A stretch of DNA of 64,000 bases, taken from Datnioides undecimradiatus (lineage: Eukaryota > Chordata > Actinopteri > Lobotiformes > Datnioididae). Positions 62,477 to 64,000 of the stretch are shown here, one piece after another. Under the pieces are notes generated by a model, which saw nothing but the letters and a program-made list of their open reading frames with translations, was not told where the DNA came from and searched no databases. The first letter of the stretch is position 1. The number at the start of each line of letters is the position of its first letter. Position numbers and translations under genes: made by a program. The stretch lies in assembly GCA_008933995.1 (NCBI GenBank), contig WARS01000011.1:14413516-14477515 (forward strand). The letters are read 5' to 3'.

Positions 62477-63799
62477 GAGACAGAAAGAGGAGCAGAGAAC
62501 AAAAGGATAGAATGAGCAAGAAAGAGGGTGAAGAGAAGCAGCGCTGTACCTTCTGAGTCTTTTTGCAGGAAAGGTTCGGGGGATAGAAGGAGACAATCTT
62601 GACACACTGCTGCCTGGGGCTCCACAGCCAGCCATTCTTCTCCTCTGCCCGTCGGCACTCAGACCTCCTGGTACACCTTCAGAAGAAGGATGAACAACTC
62701 CCATCAGCCTCTGCTCCACAACCCCTAAACGCTTTCAGAAGGCCTCAAAAAAAGAAAAAAAAGCCTCTGGACTCTGAGGGCTTTTCAATGTGCTTGAGTG
62801 AATAACAACCACAACCCCATGTGCCTTCAAACCGGGTCTGTGCAGGTTTTTAAGATTATGCTTCCTATAGATATGAATAACGTTTAATGCCTGCATTGTT
62901 TTTTCAGCGTGACAGAAGCAACACTTTAGATCTGAAAGTATTATATTTATAAGCGACTGATCGTCTAATTAACAAAGCAAGCAAAAATGCCAGACCCCTT
63001 CAACTTCTCAACTGTAAGTATAAGTTACTTCTTTTTTGTCTTAATAGCATAACTGAGCATTTTTGGATTACCGGTAGGAGAAAACAGAGAGAACGTGTGT
63101 TAACATGTTGAGATTCCTACAATGTAAGATGACAAAAGCAGCAGAAACATCACTTAAGAAAAGAGGAACCATTTTTTTCTTGAGTGACTGAAGGGATTAA
63201 TCAATTATAAACAGATGCAGATTCATTTCTTAACAATCGACTACTTGGTGAAGTTGTAATGCTAATTTAAGTGTGTGCTGTTTTTATTTATAAAAAGTAT
63301 TATCATCCCCCAGGGGGACCCAACTGTTTTTCAGCTTTCTTCTTGCTCCTGATCACATCCCTGTAAAATGCATGATACATACCACCCCTTTCTACTCTCC
63401 AGACCCTGATAAATATAGGCTGATGAGAGTAAATTGCACAGACTGCCTTCGCCGCATGAGGCTGACAAACAGCTTTAATTCCTTACGGCTGCACGGACAA
63501 CAGGAGATGGAATATAAACACCGAAGGGTACTAAAAGTGTCTGCAATAAAACACTGAACAAATACCCTGCTGGGTTTTACAGATGGAATTGCATGTGTGG
63601 GTGTTTGTGTTAGCCTGTCGCTGTGCGCATGCATTTATAAGTGTCATCCGTGTGTGTGTGTGTGTGTGTGTGTGTGAGTGTTTGTGTGGGATCCTCACCT
63701 GCCCTCCAGGACACACCAGCCACAGTAAGGGTCCCTCAGTTCCACACATGATTGGCAGTCTTTCTTTTGGAGGCACGTCTGCACCGGCACCTTGGTGAT
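24934..63799 (-). CDS. plxnb2: Plexin-B2, 5' part (Sema domain) beyond window
   Basis: Encodes a single-pass semaphorin-4 receptor of the plasma membrane that signals through a cytoplasmic GAP for Rap/R-Ras-type GTPases and through RhoGEFs. Exons in transcript order: 63799-63699, 62667-62550, 62040-61881, 60626-60515, 59979-59868, 59491-59390, 58734-58639, 57971-57884, 56166-55982, 54641-54493, 51942-51831, 51085-50949, 50486-50304, 48717-48624, 45939-45742, 44176-43997, 42856-42720, 40820-40720, 40363-40134, 38429-38248, 35700-35634, 35234-35088, 33879-33723, 32785-32685, 30845-30761, 30360-30209, 29917-29757, 27474-27327, 27173-27109, 27000-26925, 25676-25602, 25038-24934. Total 4116 nt (1371 codons plus stop), all phases consistent. 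Human PLXNB2 is 1838 residues, so the missing part matches signal peptide plus Sema. The cytoplasmic half (EMEDxTN, [24 protein letters not shown]) resembles B2 more than B1 or B3. Teleosts have plxnb2a and plxnb2b; which one this is remains open. Confidence 0.95.
24937..24948 (-). other. plxnb2: C-terminal PDZ ligand VTDL
   Basis: The last four codons before TAA encode V-T-D-L, the B-type plexin tail that binds the PDZ domains of PDZ-RhoGEF and LARG and links the receptor to RhoA. A-type plexins lack it. Confidence 0.93.
28680..28800 (+). repeat. Dispersed repeat, family D, 5' part
   Basis: ACTTGAGTGCTTCCATTTTA and TGCTACTTAATACTTGCACT are close to a percomorph repeat with many CAAGTACT/ACTTAAGTA phrases. 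A matching 3' end (AAGGATCTGAGTACTTCCTC) occurs at 29673-29700; a different repeat fragment near 28893 lies between them. Confidence 0.5.
29673..29700 (+). repeat. Family D, 3' end
   Basis: AAGGATCTGAGTACTTCCTC then CACC is the terminal signature of family D, about 1 kb from the 5' part at 28680. Confidence 0.5.
31540..31605 (-). repeat. Family A fragment, minus orientation
   Basis: CTACCAAGTCCTGAGGGAAA and GGCTCTTTAGCTGCTC are the reverse complement of the fragment at 9385-9460. Confidence 0.45.
31925..32135 (+). repeat. Degenerate dispersed repeat, family E
   Basis: TTTGTGCTAAGCTAACTAAC followed by TGGCTGCTGGCTGTAGCTTC and ATATCTGATGGAC is a familiar fish repeat end. A related copy is at 46600-46920. 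Confidence 0.55.
34091..34127 (+). repeat. (CA)n microsatellite
   Basis: Imperfect CA repeat in a plxnb2 intron. Confidence 0.85.
35041..35069 (+). repeat. (TG)n microsatellite beside a plxnb2 donor
   Basis: In transcript sense this is a CA repeat beginning about 18 nt after the donor of the exon ending at 35088. Confidence 0.9.
37570..38107 (+). repeat. Tandem degenerate copies of dispersed repeat, family F
   Basis: Two to three head-to-tail partial copies of one unit. Landmarks are CCTCATGGTGGCAGTAGAGA, CAAAATTTCATGGCAATCTG and CCAATAGTTGGTGAGATATT, ending CTGCTAGCGTGGCTAAAAA. Related copies lie at about 49896-50075, 55330-55620 and 61035-61200, with a fragment near 39960. Confidence 0.6.
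38511..38538 (+). repeat. (AC)n microsatellite
   Basis: About fourteen AC units in a plxnb2 intron, about 80 nt upstream of the acceptor of exon 38429-38248 in transcript sense. Confidence 0.9.
42720..42856 (-). other. plxnb2: plxnb2 transmembrane exon
   Basis: The exon encodes [20 protein letters not shown], then [20 protein letters not shown] and SVYCYR. The hydrophobic run of about 24 residues followed by YCYRRK is the single membrane span and stop-transfer signal. Confidence 0.93.
43448..43970 (+). repeat. Family D copy with a family C fragment inside
   Basis: The 5' part reads AACCAAGTACTCAAGTATTC and the 3' part reads TTACTTAAGTGCACTTCAGT to TAGATTTTCCTCCACCACCG. Between them, GAGCTGAAACGATTAATCGA (about 43593-43690) belongs to family C. 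This looks like a nested insertion. Confidence 0.5.
44024..44053 (-). other. plxnb2: Furin-type cleavage motif in plexin-B2 stalk
   Basis: The encoded residues are [15 protein letters not shown] fits R-X-K/R-R with aspartate after the cut, and RSRR-H is a second overlapping match. Human PLXNB2 has a basic KR-D site at the same place, and B-type plexins are known to be cut by proprotein convertases into two linked chains. Confidence 0.7.
46600..46920 (+). repeat. Family E copy
   Basis: GCGGTTAGCTTAGCTTTAAG and, further on, GGAGCAGTAACTTCCTGATG and GGTCGTCTGGCAACTGG follow the order of a recurrent fish repeat related to 31925-32135. Confidence 0.5.
49896..50075 (+). repeat. Family F copy
   Basis: CCACCTCAAGGTGGCGCTAG followed by AGAAAAAGTCAAGGGATCAC and CATATTTCACTCTGGATC. 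Confidence 0.55.
51198..51230 (+). repeat. (AC)n microsatellite
   Basis: Sixteen AC units in a plxnb2 intron, about 110 nt upstream of the acceptor of exon 51085-50949 in transcript sense. Confidence 0.9.
51779..51802 (+). repeat. (GA)n tract
   Basis: GA-rich run. In transcript sense it is a CU-rich stretch about 30 nt after the donor of exon 51942-51831. Confidence 0.8.
51999..52230 (+). repeat. Family C degenerate copy
   Basis: CAATCTACTGATTATTTTCT, GGACAAAGAAAAGCAGG and AAAACTATTAACTATTGATC keep the general order of family C with many changes. Confidence 0.4.
53263..53305 (+). repeat. (TTG)n microsatellite
   Basis: About fourteen GTT units in the large intron between exons 54641-54493 and 51942-51831. 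Confidence 0.92.
54069..54232 (+). repeat. Family D 3' portion
   Basis: GTGCTTTTACTTTTAATGTT, CAATACTTTTACCTAAGAAG, TAATGGAGTATC and GGGTCAGAGTACTTGTTCCG match the second half of family D. Confidence 0.45.
55330..55620 (+). repeat. Family F degenerate copy
   Basis: AAACATGAATGTCTGTATAA and GAGTTTCATGGAAATCCATT are characteristic phrases of family F. Confidence 0.45.
55982..56166 (-). other. plxnb2: plxnb2 third PSI domain
   Basis: One exon (185 nt) encodes [20 protein letters not shown] and [17 protein letters not shown], ending ECPDPQITN. Eight cysteines and the CxWC core define a PSI domain. The acceptor follows a long pyrimidine tract. Confidence 0.88.
56372..56595 (+). repeat. Dispersed repeat, family G
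   Basis: AAGGGCAACTCCACCAATTT, CAGTCCGAAGACTACAAGTT and CTCCTCGTCTATGCTTAAGG followed by CTTGAGGCTACATTGG match a recurrent fish repeat. It abuts family B at 56617. Confidence 0.6.
56617..56905 (+). repeat. Dispersed repeat, family B, near-complete copy
   Basis: TAAAGGTGCAGTGCAGAGGA opens it. It continues ATCTATTGGCAGACTATATA, ATAGCCAAGAATGGACAAGC and CTTGGAAGGGGAGGGTGAGT and closes CGCCATTAAATCCTACACAC. The order matches a well-known percomorph repeat. Confidence 0.65.
57884..59491 (-). other. plxnb2: plxnb2 IPT domain between PSI2 and PSI3
   Basis: Exons 59491-59390, 58734-58639 and 57971-57884 encode [55 protein letters not shown] and [18 protein letters not shown]. The pattern of a CPQ start, GxNLD strand and a VTLYNC continuation in the next exon matches the IPT/TIG fold of B-type plexins. 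Confidence 0.8.
58100..58126 (+). repeat. Poly(T) run
   Basis: Twenty-seven consecutive T in a plxnb2 intron. The length is liable to sequencing or assembly error. Confidence 0.9.
59868..62040 (-). other. plxnb2: plxnb2 IPT-like segment and second PSI domain
   Basis: Exons 62040-61881 and 60626-60515 encode a beta-rich segment ([44 protein letters not shown]). Exon 59979-59868 encodes a short PSI module ([20 protein letters not shown]). The order matches the plexin ectodomain, where a degenerate Ig-like fold lies between PSI1 and PSI2. Confidence 0.8.
61035..61200 (+). repeat. Family F degenerate copy
   Basis: CCACCTCAAGGATCATGGTG and GTGTGTACTAAATTTCAATT resemble family F with many changes. 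Confidence 0.35.
62444..62473 (+). repeat. (GA)n microsatellite
   Basis: About fifteen GA units. In transcript sense it is a CU repeat 77 nt after the donor of exon 62667-62550. Confidence 0.9.
62550..63799 (-). other. plxnb2: plxnb2 first PSI domain (two exons)
   Basis: Exons 63799-63699 and 62667-62550 encode a cysteine-rich PSI module. It shows [20 protein letters not shown], then [20 protein letters not shown] and a further cysteine pair in QQCVKI and LSCKK. PSI domains follow the Sema propeller in plexins, so the window starts just after Sema. The codon split AG|G at the junction restores the EGRR arginine. Confidence 0.88.
63650..63676 (+). repeat. (GT)n microsatellite beside a plxnb2 donor
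   Basis: In transcript sense a CA repeat begins about 22 nt after the donor of exon 63799-63699. Confidence 0.9.
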
Positions 63800-64000
63800 C
63801 TGGAGCATTATAACATGAAATATGATCAAACGGTGCACCTTAGGGGAGACACTGAACAAAATATGAAGCATTTAAAGTGCGGCGACAAATGTTCCTTGGG
63901 TTGTTCCAGGCGTGCAGAATGGAAGTAAAACAAGTCGTGTCAGTGCACATGGACTCTTGTGTTTGCTCCCAATGTTCACTTACTAAAACAACTCCCTCTC
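63800..64000 (-). other. Right end of window: plxnb2 intron
   Basis: The acceptor of exon 63799-63699 lies at 63801-63800. The remaining 200 bases show no coding segment of the Sema domain and are taken as intron. Confidence 0.7.

Noticed and set aside
24934-63799. Assignment to an A-type plexin or to plexin-B1/B3
   Set aside because: The VTDL tail excludes A-type plexins. The juxtamembrane and GAP motifs fit B2 better than B1, which has a different sequence after the EFTDLM motif.
1-64000. tRNA, rRNA, CRISPR, prophage or insertion-sequence features
   Set aside because: None was recognised, and the split-gene architecture is that of a vertebrate nuclear genome.

Overview
The window is nuclear DNA of a ray-finned fish, probably a percomorph teleost. 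It has vertebrate-type split genes with GT-AG introns, many CA/GT microsatellites and several degenerate dispersed repeats of kinds I recognise from percomorph genomes. No bacterial, viral or plasmid features were seen. The species cannot be named from the sequence.

Two protein-coding genes fill the window, both on the minus strand and both cut by a window edge. (1) At about 1.8-18.2 kb lies tubgcp6, encoding gamma-tubulin complex component 6. Its start codon, 19 coding exons and 1597 codons are present. The end of the C-terminal gamma-tubulin-binding (GRIP2) domain lies beyond the left edge. It contains the family's hallmark array of about 27-residue repeats, here in two classes. (2) At about 24.9-63.8 kb lies plxnb2, encoding plexin-B2, a semaphorin receptor. 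Thirty-two coding exons are present (1371 codons plus stop), from the first PSI domain to the C-terminal VTDL PDZ ligand. The Sema domain lies beyond the right edge. In both genes I placed exon ends by hand. Every exon-exon phase agrees and the totals are exact multiples of three, so neither gene looks broken within the window.

The 18.2-19.1 kb stretch looks like the tubgcp6 promoter, with three CCAAT boxes at 30-31 bp spacing and an E2F-type site. From about 19.1 to 24.8 kb I see no gene. In human the same two genes lie in the same order and strand on 22q13.33, but with HDAC10, MAPK12 and MAPK11 between them; these are absent here.

No undescribed system was found. The observations most worth checking are the mixed 27/29-residue repeat array of tubgcp6, the promoter CCAAT triad, the missing HDAC10-MAPK12-MAPK11 block, a plxnb2 exon flanked by complementary UG and CA repeats, and overlapping furin sites in the plexin ectodomain.
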